From the NCBI GenBank assembly GCA_003453215.1, contig DMMB01000046.1, positions 10,101 through 34,673 on the forward strand: DNA of 24,573 bases. Reading direction: 5' to 3'. The position numbers were made by a program, and so were the translations under genes. Origin of the DNA: Oscillospiraceae bacterium (lineage in GTDB: Bacteria; Bacillota; Clostridia; Oscillospirales; Ruminococcaceae). The notes under the pieces were generated by a model. It searched no databases and was not told the DNA's origin. It saw nothing but the letters and a program-made list of their open reading frames with translations. Positions 1 to 7,917 of the stretch are shown here, in pieces (position 1 is the stretch's first letter; every line of letters starts with the position of its first letter).

Positions 1-48
1 CGGCCGCCAAAACTTTTTCGCTGGTCTGTTTTCGGTCTCCGCCCCACC

Positions 49-75
49 AAAAAAGCCCCTTTCCGGGGGCTTTTT
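49..75 (-). terminator. Terminator of the rimP-ribF operon
   Basis: The arms GCCCC (55-59) and GGGGC (66-70) are flanked by A-runs and T-runs, giving a stem of about 10 bp with a U-tract on either strand. Read on the minus strand it lies 86-112 nt past the ribF stop and is the first good intrinsic terminator after that gene. It could also stop plus-strand transcription entering from outside the window. Confidence 0.85.
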
Positions 76-160
76 GTAAACTTTCCGTAAAAATATGTGT
101 GATATGTACCTCTTCCCTGCAAAAAAAGGGGCGTTTTTCCGGTATTAGTGGGGGGAGTTT

Positions 161-931
161 TTATTCCCTGGCCAAAAAGGCCAGTTGAACCATCTGCCCG
201 GTCGACTCTTCGCCCTGCCATAGTACCGTTCCCTCTTGTACCGTCAATCGCACCGGCTTGGCTTCCCCGGTCAGATCAATTCCCCGGTACCGGCCATTGG
301 CCGGGCTTGCCATCTCCGGCGGCAGGCGCAGCAGATTTTGTCCCTCCCGGCATTCGCTCTTTCCAGTCACGGTATAGGGGGTTCCCAGCAGTTCGGCCGC
401 CAATTCGGCATTTCCTTCCGCCAGGCAGCGCCTAATCCGGCTGGAACTCACCGTTTCCCCTTTCCAGGTCACCGGCTCCAGTGCTGTCACCGTTATTCCA
501 TACGGCTCTGCCAGCTCCCGCAGCAGGGCCACATTTCCGGCGCCTTTTTTGCCAAAGCGATAATCTTTGCCGCACACTACCCCGCAGCAGTTCAGGCAGT
601 TTTTCAGTATTTCCCGCACAAAGTCCTCTGGAGAGAAGTTGTAAAAGCTCTCAAACGGCGGGCAGAGTACCAGGCCTACGCCCAGTTCTTTCATCACCCG
701 GTAACGCTCTTCGGCACTTTGCAGCAGCTTTACATCGCTTTTACTCACCGTCCGGTCGGTATGGTGCGGCGGCTCAAAGGTAAAAACAGCACATTCGGCT
801 CCCCGCGCGTACGCCTGTGTGCGCGCCTCGGCTATTACGGCGCGGTGCCCGCGATGAACTCCATCAAAAAAGCCCAGAGCTGCCACAGTGGGCTGCTCGC
901 TGCGGCGGGAAAGGTCATGGAAGATCAGCAA
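161..931 (-). CDS. ribF: RibF-type FMN adenylyltransferase with degenerate riboflavin kinase domain
   Basis: RibF normally phosphorylates riboflavin to FMN and adenylates FMN to FAD in the cytoplasm. The N-terminal FAD synthetase domain is intact: GFFDGVHRGH at residues 20-29 is the nucleotidyltransferase HxGH-type motif, followed by CGKDYRFGKKG and a SSSRIR motif. The C-terminal kinase part is only about 75 residues instead of about 125. It lacks the GRTxGFPTAN signature and the usual catalytic Glu segment, although the family-like ending VQLAFLARE remains. Total length is 256 aa against about 310. The start is TTG at 931, chosen because AAAGGAG sits 8 nt upstream; it overlaps the truB stop by 7 nt. 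This is the last gene of the operon. The adenylyltransferase is probably active, the kinase doubtful. Confidence 0.88.
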   Translation of the reverse strand: MLIFHDLSRRSEQPTVAALGFFDGVHRGHRAVIAEARTQAYARGAECAVFTFEPPHHTDRTVSKSDVKLLQSAEERYRVMKELGVGLVLCPPFESFYNFSPEDFVREILKNCLNCCGVVCGKDYRFGKKGAGNVALLRELAEPYGITVTALEPVTWKGETVSSSRIRRCLAEGNAELAAELLGTPYTVTGKSECREGQNLLRLPPEMASPANGRYRGIDLTGEAKPVRLTVQEGTVLWQGEESTGQMVQLAFLARE

Positions 932-1860
932 TTTGCATTCTCCTTTGTGTAAAACAGCTTGATGATCTGCAATTCGGCAATGCTGCGTTCGATGTGTGCC
1001 AAAGCCAAAAAGCGATTTTCGCCGTAAACTCTTACGGTATCGCCTTCGGCGGGAATTTTGATGCGGTTGGTATCCAGCCGGATGCCATCAAGGAACATTT
1101 TGGTTTGCTTGGGGGAAAGAAAAATGCTCTTATACTGCCGGAAAGCCGCATCTACCGGCATCAGCAGCTCTTCAAACCGCCCCGCCTCACTGGCGGCTTT
1201 CAGTTCCTTCAGGGTATGGCAATCCGCCGCTGTAAAGCCCAGGGTTTCGGTTCTTCGCAGAGCCGTCAGCATACCGCCGCAGCCCAGTGCCTCGCCAATA
1301 TCGTGGCAAAGGGTGCGGATATAGGTTCCCTTGCTGCAGGCCACATCGATGACACAGGTCCGATTTTCCACATCGAATTCCAGCAGGTCCAGCCGATGGA
1401 TGGTCACCTGCCGGGTGGGGCGCTCCACCTCCTTGCCGGCCCGGGCCAGCTTGTACAGCCGCTGGCCGTCCACCCAAACCGCAGAGTACATCGGCGGCAG
1501 CTGGTCAATGGTGCCCCGCAGGGGTACCAGGGCCGCTTCCAGGGCTTCTCTGGTCACTGCTTTCTCGCTGGTGGAAAGGATATTGCCGGTGCAATCCTGG
1601 GTATCGGTCGTCACGCCAAAGCAGATGGTGGCGGTGTAGCGTTTCTCCTGTACCGGCATCAGTTCCATGGCCTTGGCGCTGCGGCCAAAAAACAGCGGCA
1701 GCACACCGGTGGCCATCGGATCGAGGGTACCGCCATGGCCTATTTTGTGGCAATCGGCAATGCCGCGCATTTTGGCCACCACATCAAAGGAGGTCCAATC
1801 CTGTGGCTTATCCACGCAAAGAATGCCCTCCAACTGGCGGGAATGGTGTGTTTTTTTCAT
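925..1860 (-). CDS. truB: tRNA pseudouridine(55) synthase TruB
   Basis: Makes pseudouridine 55 in the T-loop of tRNAs. The 311-aa protein has the family length. The catalytic aspartate is in GGTLDPMATGVLP near residue 45 (commonly TGTLDPxATGVLP, so one residue differs). The later SKGTYIRTL motif and a C-terminal PUA-like segment are present. ATG at 1860 has AAGGAG 5-6 nt upstream; this RBS lies inside the last codons of nrnA, which stops at 1863. TruB next to RbfA and RibF is the classical order in Firmicutes, and translational coupling to both neighbours is likely. Confidence 0.96.
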   Translation of the reverse strand: MKKTHHSRQLEGILCVDKPQDWTSFDVVAKMRGIADCHKIGHGGTLDPMATGVLPLFFGRSAKAMELMPVQEKRYTATICFGVTTDTQDCTGNILSTSEKAVTREALEAALVPLRGTIDQLPPMYSAVWVDGQRLYKLARAGKEVERPTRQVTIHRLDLLEFDVENRTCVIDVACSKGTYIRTLCHDIGEALGCGGMLTALRRTETLGFTAADCHTLKELKAASEAGRFEELLMPVDAAFRQYKSIFLSPKQTKMFLDGIRLDTNRIKIPAEGDTVRVYGENRFLALAHIERSIAELQIIKLFYTKENANC

Positions 1861-1862
1861 GC

Positions 1863-2828
1863 TTACTCCTTCGGCAGGTGTTTTATGGCTTCGGCCACCA
1901 GCAGGCGGGTGGCTTCCTCCACCGTTCCCTTTATGGTGATCCCGGCAGCCTGGCGGTGTCCGCCGCCGCCAAAAATCTCTGCAATTTCATCGGCATTGAC
2001 CAGTTCTTTGCTGCGCAGGGAAATATGGCATTCGCCCTCGTGCTCCTTGATGGTAATACCCAGCAGAACCCCTTCTATCTTCCGGGGAATGCCGGCCACA
2101 TCTTCCAGTTCTTCCCCGGTTACACCGGTTTCGGCCCGCATGGCCAGCGTCACCGGCATCACGGCAATGCGGTCATTGGCATAGAACTGCAGCGAGGACA
2201 TCATCTTAGCTTCGGCCAGTATTTTGGCCTTGGTCTCGCTTTCAAAAATACGGGTATTGATGGCAGCGGTATCCACACCGCTTTCCATAATTTCCGCCGC
2301 CAGCCGCAGACAGTTGGCCGTTGTGCTGGCAAAGCGGAACCCGCCGGTATCGGTTGCCATTGCGGTATAAATACATTCCGCTATTTTGCCGGAAAGGGGC
2401 AGCCCAATGGCCTTGATGATGGCGGCCACCGGTTCGGCGCAGGCTCCGGCTTCGCCCCACAGGCAGGTCAGGGCAGCATAATCGCTGTTGCTGGGGTGAT
2501 GGTCAATGCAAAGGTCCACCATGGAGCCATACTTTTCCTCCAGGCCGCCCAGCATCCCGGCCGTAGCAACATCTACCGCCACCACATATTCCACCGGCCA
2601 ATCCAACACCCGGCTGGGGCTGTAATCGCCATACAGGTAGTCATACTGTTTGGGCAGCGGATCGGCACACAGCACCCGCACCTCTTTGCCCAGGTCCTTT
2701 AGGGCATAATACAGGGCAAAGGCGCTGCCTGCGGTATCGCCATCGGGGCGGCGGTGGCACAGCAGGGTAATATTATCTTTCTGCATCAGAATATCGGCGG
2801 CGCGGCGGACAGAAAGGTTCTCCTTCAT
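1863..2828 (-). CDS. nrnA: DHH/DHHA1 phosphoesterase, NrnA-type oligoribonuclease/pAp phosphatase
   Basis: A 321-aa DHH-family phosphoesterase. In Firmicutes, NrnA degrades nanoRNAs and 3'-phosphoadenosine 5'-phosphate. Visible motifs are CHRRPDGDTAGS near residue 24 (metal-binding PDGD), the family-defining CIDHHPSN near residue 110, a TDTGGFRF segment near 160, and the DHHA1 glycine motif GGGGHRQAAG near the C-terminus. ATG at 2828 overlaps the rbfA stop (ATGA). Its place between rbfA and truB is the standard Firmicutes arrangement. The first motif reads CHRRPDGD where DHxxPDGD is common, a small departure that should not remove the metal site. Confidence 0.93.
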   Translation of the reverse strand: MKENLSVRRAADILMQKDNITLLCHRRPDGDTAGSAFALYYALKDLGKEVRVLCADPLPKQYDYLYGDYSPSRVLDWPVEYVVAVDVATAGMLGGLEEKYGSMVDLCIDHHPSNSDYAALTCLWGEAGACAEPVAAIIKAIGLPLSGKIAECIYTAMATDTGGFRFASTTANCLRLAAEIMESGVDTAAINTRIFESETKAKILAEAKMMSSLQFYANDRIAVMPVTLAMRAETGVTGEELEDVAGIPRKIEGVLLGITIKEHEGECHISLRSKELVNADEIAEIFGGGGHRQAAGITIKGTVEEATRLLVAEAIKHLPKE

Positions 2829-3196
2829 TCTTCGGTCTCCCCTTTCGCTTCCTCCTCCGGCACAATTTCCCGCAGCAGGTGGCTGATGTGAACGCCGTAT
2901 TCGATGGAATCATCGGCGATAAACTGAAATTCCGGGGTGTGGCGCATGGCCAGGCGGCTGCCCACCTCCCGGCGGATATAACCGGACGCACTTTTGAGCC
3001 CCTTCACCGATTCTTTCGCGGCTTCGATGCCGGAAAGGGAGCTGACATAGACCTTGCAGCTGGAACCGTCTCTTGAAAGTTCGGTGCGGACGATGGACAG
3101 CATGGGGTCGATGCGGGGATCCTTGAGAGAGCGGAAAATAGCGGTCAGCTCCCGGTGGATGTCCTCGCCATGACGGGCGTTTTTATAATTCGGCAT
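2825..3196 (-). CDS. rbfA: 30S ribosome-binding factor RbfA
   Basis: A 123-aa KH-like protein that binds the 30S subunit during late maturation of the 16S rRNA 5' region. The sequence begins MPNYKNARHGEDIHRE and includes SLKDPRID near residue 30, a typical RbfA signature, then the VYVSSLSG strand and RHTPEFQFIADDSIEYG near the end. The reading frame stays open upstream to about 3331, but ATG at 3196 is preceded by AAAGGAGG, so I use that start. The stop overlaps the nrnA ATG. The gene is separated from infB by an unusually long structured spacer. Confidence 0.95.
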   Translation of the reverse strand: MPNYKNARHGEDIHRELTAIFRSLKDPRIDPMLSIVRTELSRDGSSCKVYVSSLSGIEAAKESVKGLKSASGYIRREVGSRLAMRHTPEFQFIADDSIEYGVHISHLLREIVPEEEAKGETEE

Positions 3197-3232
3197 GGTG
3201 CCCCTCCTTTGTTTTCTCTTCAAATGGCAAGG

Positions 3233-3256
3233 GGCAGCCGGATAGGATCCGGCCGC
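3233..3256 (-). repeat. RBS-proximal hairpin upstream of rbfA
   Basis: GCCGGAT and ATCCGGC pair around a 3-nt loop, extended by GGC/GCC across one mismatch. The stem ends about 20-25 nt upstream of the rbfA Shine-Dalgarno sequence, where an alternative fold could influence translation initiation. The structure is seen directly; the regulatory role is inferred. Confidence 0.6.
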
Positions 3257-3301
3257 CTTCTTTACCAGAACTAAATTCCTTTGAGCGATGGGGAAAATAC
3301 G

Positions 3302-3347
3302 GTTTTTACCGGAATAATGCCCACAAAGCACTTATTCCGGCAAAAAC
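3302..3347 (-). repeat. Long hairpin in the infB-rbfA spacer
   Basis: The outer arms GTTTTT/AAAAAC and inner arms CCGGAATAA/TTATTCCGG, plus TGC/GCA, form a stem of about 18-19 bp with one bulged base, one G-U-type pair and a 7-nt loop. It is not followed by a U-run on either strand, so it is not an ordinary terminator. It could be an RNase III or other processing site, part of a regulatory RNA, or a small palindromic repeat. Confidence 0.7.
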
Positions 3348-3494
3348 TTCGCAGAACTTTTGGGCGAGTGATAATCAGATGATGACAAGGAAGAAAGCCG
3401 CCGGAAGGCTTTATGCCTTTCAAGGCTTGATGACGCAGTCAGCGCTGATGGACACCGGCCAAAAGCGTGTGGGCTCCATCGATCGAAGGAATCT

Positions 3495-6179
3495 TTACTG
3501 CTTGACTTCGCGAATTTCGTAGGCTTCGAAGATATCGCCGTTCTTCAGGTCGCTGAACTTCTCCAGCGTAATGCCGCATTCGTAGCCCTGGGCCACTTCC
3601 TTTACATCGTCTTTGAAGCGGCGCAGCGAGGCCATCTTATCATCGGCAATGATGATACCATCCCGGACCACACGGACATTGGCGGAACGAACCATCTTGC
3701 CATCCAGTACATAGCAGCCGGCCACAGCGCCCACGCCGCTGATCTTATAGACATTGCGGATCTCGGCGCGGCCCAGATCGACCTCTTCGGTCTTGGGCTT
3801 GAGCATACCCTTCATAGCGGCCTCAATCTCCTCGATGGCATCATAGATGATGCGGTAGAGGCGGATCTCGACGCCATCGCGCTCGGCATTGGCCTTGGCA
3901 GTCGGATCGGGACGGACATTGAAGCCGACAATGATCGCATGGGAGGCATTGGCCAGCATGACATCGCTTTCGCTGACGGCACCAACAGCACCATGAATAA
4001 CGCGAACCCGAACTTCGTTATTGGAAAGCTTTTCGAGGGACTGGCGGACGGCTTCCACCGAGCCCTGAACATCGCCCTTGACGATAATGGGCAGTTCCAG
4101 CACTTCGCCTTCGCTGATGTGTTCGAAGAGGTTATCCAGAGTAACCTTCTGGTAGCGCTTGAATTCTTCCTCTTTCTGCTCCATGCGGCGCTTTTCTACC
4201 AGCTCACGGGCCAGTTTTTCATCTTCTACAGCATTGAAGATATCGCCTGCAGCAGGAACTTCGGCCAGACCGGTGATCTCCACCGGGCAGGAAGGCCCGG
4301 CTTCCTCCACCTTTTGGCCCTTATCATTGGTCATAACACGTACACGGCCCACAGCGGTACCGGCAATGATGGCTTCGCCGGAATGCAGGGTACCGGTCTG
4401 GATCAGAACGGTAGCCACAGGGCCGCGGCCGGTATCCAGCTTGGCTTCGATGACGGTACCCTTGGCCATGCGGTTGGGGTTGGCGGTCAGCTCCATGGTA
4501 TCGGCCACCAGCAGGATCATCTCCAAGAGGTTATCCAGCCCGGCGCCGGTTTTGGCGGAAACGGGAACGCAGATGGTATCGCCGCCCCACTCTTCCGGTA
4601 CCAGTTCGTACTCGGTAAGCTGCTGTTTGATGCGTTCGGGATTGGCTTCGGGTTTATCCATCTTATTGATGGCCACGATGATGGAAACGCCGGCTTCTTT
4701 GGCGTGGTTGATGGCTTCTACCGTCTGGGGCATGATGCCGTCATCGGCAGCAACCACCAGTACGGCAATATCGGTGACCTGGGCGCCGCGGGCTCGCATG
4801 GAGGTGAAAGCGGCGTGGCCGGGGGTATCCAGGAAGGTGATGGGACGGCCATCTACCTGTACCTGGTAAGCACCGATGTGTTGGGTAATGCCGCCGGCTT
4901 CGCCGGAGACAACGCTGGTTTTCCGGATGGCATCGAGGATGGAAGTCTTGCCGTGATCGACGTGACCCATAACCACCACGATGGGGGGACGGGGCTCCTG
5001 GGCCTCTTCCTTATCCTCTACCTCAAACAGGCGGTCTTCGATGGTGACAACGACCTGCTTGGTGACCTTGGCGCCGATTTCCATGGCGACCAGAGAAGCG
5101 GTATCAAAATCAATGACATCGCTGATGGAGGCCATAACGCCCAAACCCATCAGCTTCTTGACGATTTCGCTGGCCTGTACCTTGAGGGTGAGAGCCAGTT
5201 CGCCGACGGTCATTTCCTCGGGCAGAGCCACTTCCAAACGCTGGCGGCGCTGACGCTCCAGCTCCAGGCGGCGCATCTTTTCTTCCTCACGCTCCTTGCG
5301 GCTGAGGACCGGCTTACCGCGGCGGGCGGATTTTTGGTTGAGCTTCTGCTTTTTGGCGAAGTTATCCTTCATGTTGCTGGCCGGGGCAATCTGCTCGTAC
5401 CGCTCATTGTACTTATCGAGATTTACCTCACTGGTGCGCATATCCACTGTGGTGCGGGTAACGGTATTGGCGGTAAAGGTATTTTCACCCTTGGGGCCCT
5501 TCTGCTTGGGGGCCTGCTGGCGAATCTCGATGGGTTTGCGGGGGGCGGCCGGCTGCTGAGGCGCCGCGGGTTTTTCGGCCGGCTTGGGAGCGGGGGCGGC
5601 CGGCTTCTGGTTCAGATTGGGCCGCAGGCCGTTGCCCTGCTGGGGACGGTTGTTCTCGCGGTTATTCTCAAAACGGCGGTCGCCCTGGGGACGATTGCCG
5701 TTATTTTCGAAGCGGCGATCGCCCGGACGGTTGTTATCAAACCGGCGTTCTCCCTGGGGACGATTGTTGTTATTTTCAAAGCGACGCTCCCCCTGCGGGC
5801 GGTTATTGCCCTGCTGGGGACGGTTTTGATTATTGTTGTAGCCGTTGTTGCTGCCGGCGGCAGGCTGCTGGGGACGAGGAGCCGGAGCCGCGGGTTTTTC
5901 GGCCGGTTTGGGGGCCGGAGCCGGCGCAGGAGCTGCCTTTTCGGCAGGCTTTTCCTCCGGTTTATTCTTGGCTTCACCCATCTTGAAGTATTCCCCAAAA
6001 TCTTTGACAGCGTGCTGCTTGGTGTAGTGCTCCATAACAAAATTCAGCTCTTCGCCGGAAAGCACCGTCTGGGATTTCCGGGCTTCGCCGCCGAAGCGTT
6101 CCTGAAGCAGCGTCATCAGGTCCTTGCCATTCAGGTTCAGGTCGCGGGCGACCTCGTGCAGTTTCACTTTTTCGATCAT
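3495..6179 (-). CDS. infB: Translation initiation factor IF-2
   Basis: IF-2 is the GTPase that places fMet-tRNA on the 30S subunit and promotes subunit joining. At 894 aa it has a first IF2_N segment (residues 1-56), then a low-complexity Pro/Ala and Asn/Arg region (about 73-230). A second IF2_N segment begins with TVGELALTLKV near 320. The G domain shows GHVDHGKTS near 403, DTPGHAAF near 448, NKMDK near 502 and a SAKTG motif. The C-terminal domains end in GDIFEAYEIREVKQ. ATG at 6179 overlaps the ylxQ stop (ATGA), with a GAGGAGG sequence upstream. The Asn/Arg repeat at about 116-180 is the unusual part. Confidence 0.97.
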   Translation of the reverse strand: MIEKVKLHEVARDLNLNGKDLMTLLQERFGGEARKSQTVLSGEELNFVMEHYTKQHAVKDFGEYFKMGEAKNKPEEKPAEKAAPAPAPAPKPAEKPAAPAPRPQQPAAGSNNGYNNNQNRPQQGNNRPQGERRFENNNNRPQGERRFDNNRPGDRRFENNGNRPQGDRRFENNRENNRPQQGNGLRPNLNQKPAAPAPKPAEKPAAPQQPAAPRKPIEIRQQAPKQKGPKGENTFTANTVTRTTVDMRTSEVNLDKYNERYEQIAPASNMKDNFAKKQKLNQKSARRGKPVLSRKEREEEKMRRLELERQRRQRLEVALPEEMTVGELALTLKVQASEIVKKLMGLGVMASISDVIDFDTASLVAMEIGAKVTKQVVVTIEDRLFEVEDKEEAQEPRPPIVVVMGHVDHGKTSILDAIRKTSVVSGEAGGITQHIGAYQVQVDGRPITFLDTPGHAAFTSMRARGAQVTDIAVLVVAADDGIMPQTVEAINHAKEAGVSIIVAINKMDKPEANPERIKQQLTEYELVPEEWGGDTICVPVSAKTGAGLDNLLEMILLVADTMELTANPNRMAKGTVIEAKLDTGRGPVATVLIQTGTLHSGEAIIAGTAVGRVRVMTNDKGQKVEEAGPSCPVEITGLAEVPAAGDIFNAVEDEKLARELVEKRRMEQKEEEFKRYQKVTLDNLFEHISEGEVLELPIIVKGDVQGSVEAVRQSLEKLSNNEVRVRVIHGAVGAVSESDVMLANASHAIIVGFNVRPDPTAKANAERDGVEIRLYRIIYDAIEEIEAAMKGMLKPKTEEVDLGRAEIRNVYKISGVGAVAGCYVLDGKMVRSANVRVVRDGIIIADDKMASLRRFKDDVKEVAQGYECGITLEKFSDLKNGDIFEAYEIREVKQ
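5632..5830 (-). repeat. Degenerate tandem repeat in infB encoding NRPQGxRRFxNN units
   Basis: The coding DNA contains several imperfect copies of a 30-36 nt unit. The encoded copies are RPQGERRFENNN, RPQGERRFDNN, RPGDRRFENNGN, RPQGDRRFENN and RENNRPQQGN. It lies in the disordered IF-2 linker at about residues 116-180. Array length may vary between strains by slippage. Confidence 0.85.
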
Positions 6180-6517
6180 CTATCCAAATCCTCCTCATCA
6201 TCACTCAAGTATGCCCGGATACCACCGGCAAAGTTTTCATCGCAGACGGCAAGGATCCCGGAATTTTTTCCGGTTACGGTGCTAAACGTCTGCATCGTAC
6301 AGGGAAGGGAGCGTACCGGAAGCTGTTCCGGAAGCCCCTGCCGGAGCCGCGCCGCACTGCGGGGGGAAAGATCTTCCGCCAGCAGCACCAGAAATGCTTC
6401 GCCCTTTTGGGCTTTTTCCAGCGTGGCTTCCATACCGGTGGTCAACCGGCCGGCCCGGCGGCACAGGGATAATAGCCCCAGCGCCTTTCTTTGGGTCGCT
6501 TCATTCATGGGCGGCAT
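6176..6517 (-). CDS. ylxQ: YlxQ-type L7Ae-like RNA-binding protein
   Basis: A 113-aa protein of the L7Ae/L30e/S12e fold, found in Firmicutes between ylxR and infB and presumed to bind structured RNA. The N-terminus ALGLLSLCRRAGRLTTGMEA and the central FLVLLAEDLSPRSAARL match the family pattern of a glycine-rich RNA-contact segment followed by a hydrophobic strand. Two starts are possible. ATG at 6517 has GAGGAG 4-5 nt upstream and is preferred over ATG at 6508, although the Shine-Dalgarno distance does not fully exclude the latter. It overlaps ylxR by 17 nt and infB by 4 nt. Confidence 0.85.
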   Translation of the reverse strand: MPPMNEATQRKALGLLSLCRRAGRLTTGMEATLEKAQKGEAFLVLLAEDLSPRSAARLRQGLPEQLPVRSLPCTMQTFSTVTGKNSGILAVCDENFAGGIRAYLSDDEEDLDR

Positions 6518-6773
6518 TCAGCTCCTCTTCCAGTTTTGCCATCACCTCATCGGGTACGGGGCATTGGAAAGCGCGTTCCAGCCTTTTTGCCTTCTGCGCC
6601 TTGCGGAGGCACTCGACATTGCGGCAAAGATAAGCGCCGCGCCCGGCCATTCGCCCGGTGAGATCCATGTGAATCTCGCCCTGCGGAGTATGGACGATGC
6701 GTACCAACTCTTTTTTGGGGAAATGTTCGCCGCAGCCGGCGCACATTCTTACAGGGATCTTTTTTTGCTGCAC
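6501..6773 (-). CDS. ylxR: YlxR family RNA-binding/regulatory protein
   Basis: A 90-aa DUF448 (YlxR) protein, encoded between nusA and infB in most Gram-positive bacteria. It shows the expected RMCAGC segment near residue 9, the central LVRIV strand and the hallmark GRGAYLC followed by a further Cys (residues about 45-55). The start is GTG at 6773 with AAAGGAGG 7 nt upstream, which decides it over internal codons. It starts 31 nt after the nusA stop and overlaps ylxQ by 17 nt. A role in RNA binding and in modulating gene expression is reported for some homologues; the precise function here is unknown. Confidence 0.92.
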   Translation of the reverse strand: MQQKKIPVRMCAGCGEHFPKKELVRIVHTPQGEIHMDLTGRMAGRGAYLCRNVECLRKAQKAKRLERAFQCPVPDEVMAKLEEELNAAHE

Positions 6774-6804
6774 AGGGGTGCCTCCTTTCTATGGTTACAA
6801 GCGG

Positions 6805-7917
6805 TTATTCCTGCTCTGCCGCAGGGGCCGGCTCCTCTTCGCCGTAGAAACCGCTTTCGGGACGGATATCGATCTTCCAGCCGGTCAGGCGGGCCGCCAG
6901 GCGGGCATTCTGGCCCTTATTACCGATGGCCAGCGACAGCTGATGATCCGGAACGGTGACGCGGCAGCTGTGGGCATCGGCATCCAAAATTTCGACGCCC
7001 AGTACCGTGGCGGGAGAAAGTGCCGCGGAGATGTATGCGGCGGGATCTTCGCTGTAATTGACAATATCGATCTTTTCGCCGCCCAGTTCCTCCACAATGG
7101 TATTGACGCGGGCGCCCTTGGGACCAATGCAGGCACCGATGGCATCCACATTTTCATCGCGGGTGGAAACCGCCAGTTTGCTGCGGGAACCGGCCTCGCG
7201 GGAGATGGAACGGATTTCGACCGTACCATCGTAAATCTCGGGGACGTTCATCTCAAAGAGACGCTTGACCAGACCGGGATGGGTGCGGGAAATCATAAGG
7301 CGGGGGCCTTTTTCGGTATTCTGCACATCCACTACATAAACCTTGATGCGCTGCCCCTCGGTAAAGGTTTCATCCGGGATCTGCTCGGTTTTGGGCAGCA
7401 CCGCTTCGCTGTTGCCAATTTCCAGGGTGACATTGCCGCGAACCGGATCGACCCGCAGCACCTTGGCCGAAACAATATCGTGCTGGCGGCTTTCGTATTC
7501 CTTGAGCAGCAGACCCTTTTCCGCTTCCCGAATGCCCTGGTGAATGGAGGATTTGGCTGCCTGTGCGGCAATGCGGCCGAACTTTTTGGGATCGAGGGCA
7601 ACCTCCAGCACCTGGCCGGCGGTGATACCGCTTTGATATTTAGCGGCATCGGCCACGCTGATCTGGGTGGTGGGGTTCTCTACCTCCTCCACGACATCTT
7701 TGCGCAGCGCCACATAAAAGCGGCCGGTTTCGGGATTGATCTCCACCACGCTGTTTTCGCTGTTGAAGGGATCCTTTTTGATGGCCTGGGCAATGGCGGT
7801 CTGGATCTTTTCGATCATGTAATCCACCGGAATGCCTTTTTCTTTTTCCAGCATCTTCAGGGCATCAAAGAGATTGAATTCTTCCTGCGGTTTCTTCTTT
7901 GCTCTTGCAGCACTCAT
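6805..7917 (-). CDS. nusA: Transcription termination/antitermination factor NusA
   Basis: NusA binds RNA polymerase and nascent RNA and controls pausing, termination and antitermination. The 370-aa length is typical of Firmicutes NusA, which lacks the C-terminal acidic repeats of enterobacteria. The order is an N-terminal polymerase-binding domain (to about 135), an S1 domain starting around GQRIKVYVVDV, KH1 with IGPKGARVNTIVEELGGEKIDI, and KH2 with LAIGNKGQNARLAARLTGWKIDI. The tail is short and acidic. ATG at 7917 overlaps the rimP stop. The gene is co-transcribed with rimP and infB, as in many bacteria. Confidence 0.97.
   Translation of the reverse strand: MSAARAKKKPQEEFNLFDALKMLEKEKGIPVDYMIEKIQTAIAQAIKKDPFNSENSVVEINPETGRFYVALRKDVVEEVENPTTQISVADAAKYQSGITAGQVLEVALDPKKFGRIAAQAAKSSIHQGIREAEKGLLLKEYESRQHDIVSAKVLRVDPVRGNVTLEIGNSEAVLPKTEQIPDETFTEGQRIKVYVVDVQNTEKGPRLMISRTHPGLVKRLFEMNVPEIYDGTVEIRSISREAGSRSKLAVSTRDENVDAIGACIGPKGARVNTIVEELGGEKIDIVNYSEDPAAYISAALSPATVLGVEILDADAHSCRVTVPDHQLSLAIGNKGQNARLAARLTGWKIDIRPESGFYGEEEPAPAAEQE

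Larger units (their letters stand above)
3197..3494 (-). promoter_or_regulatory. Structured non-coding spacer between infB and rbfA (possible cis-regulatory RNA)
   Basis: This 298-nt spacer is the only long gap in an operon whose other genes overlap or nearly touch. It contains two strong inverted repeats (3302-3347 and 3233-3256, listed separately) and a weaker AAAGCC/GGCTTT pair near 3389-3407. I see no convincing promoter, no U-tract terminator and no ORF with its own RBS. A leader or processing element controlling rbfA and the downstream genes is inference; I do not recognise a known riboswitch family. Confidence 0.45.

Noticed and set aside
76..160. An FMN riboswitch or other element around the end of ribF
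   Set aside because: The stretch is downstream of ribF, only 85 nt long and AT-rich without structure beyond the terminator.
3197..3331. A longer RbfA with an N-terminal extension (GTG at 3331)
   Set aside because: The extra residues are unlike RbfA, cross the RBS-proximal hairpin, and ATG at 3196 has an ideal AAAGGAGG.
3197..3494. A known riboswitch or T-box in the infB-rbfA spacer
   Set aside because: I find no T-box sequence, FMN or other recognisable riboswitch core, and no expression platform with a terminator.
3939..6959. A 1006-codon plus-strand open frame antisense to infB, ylxQ and ylxR
   Set aside because: It mirrors the codon pattern of the clear minus-strand genes, has no RBS and encodes a low-complexity Gly/His/Leu-rich product without motifs.
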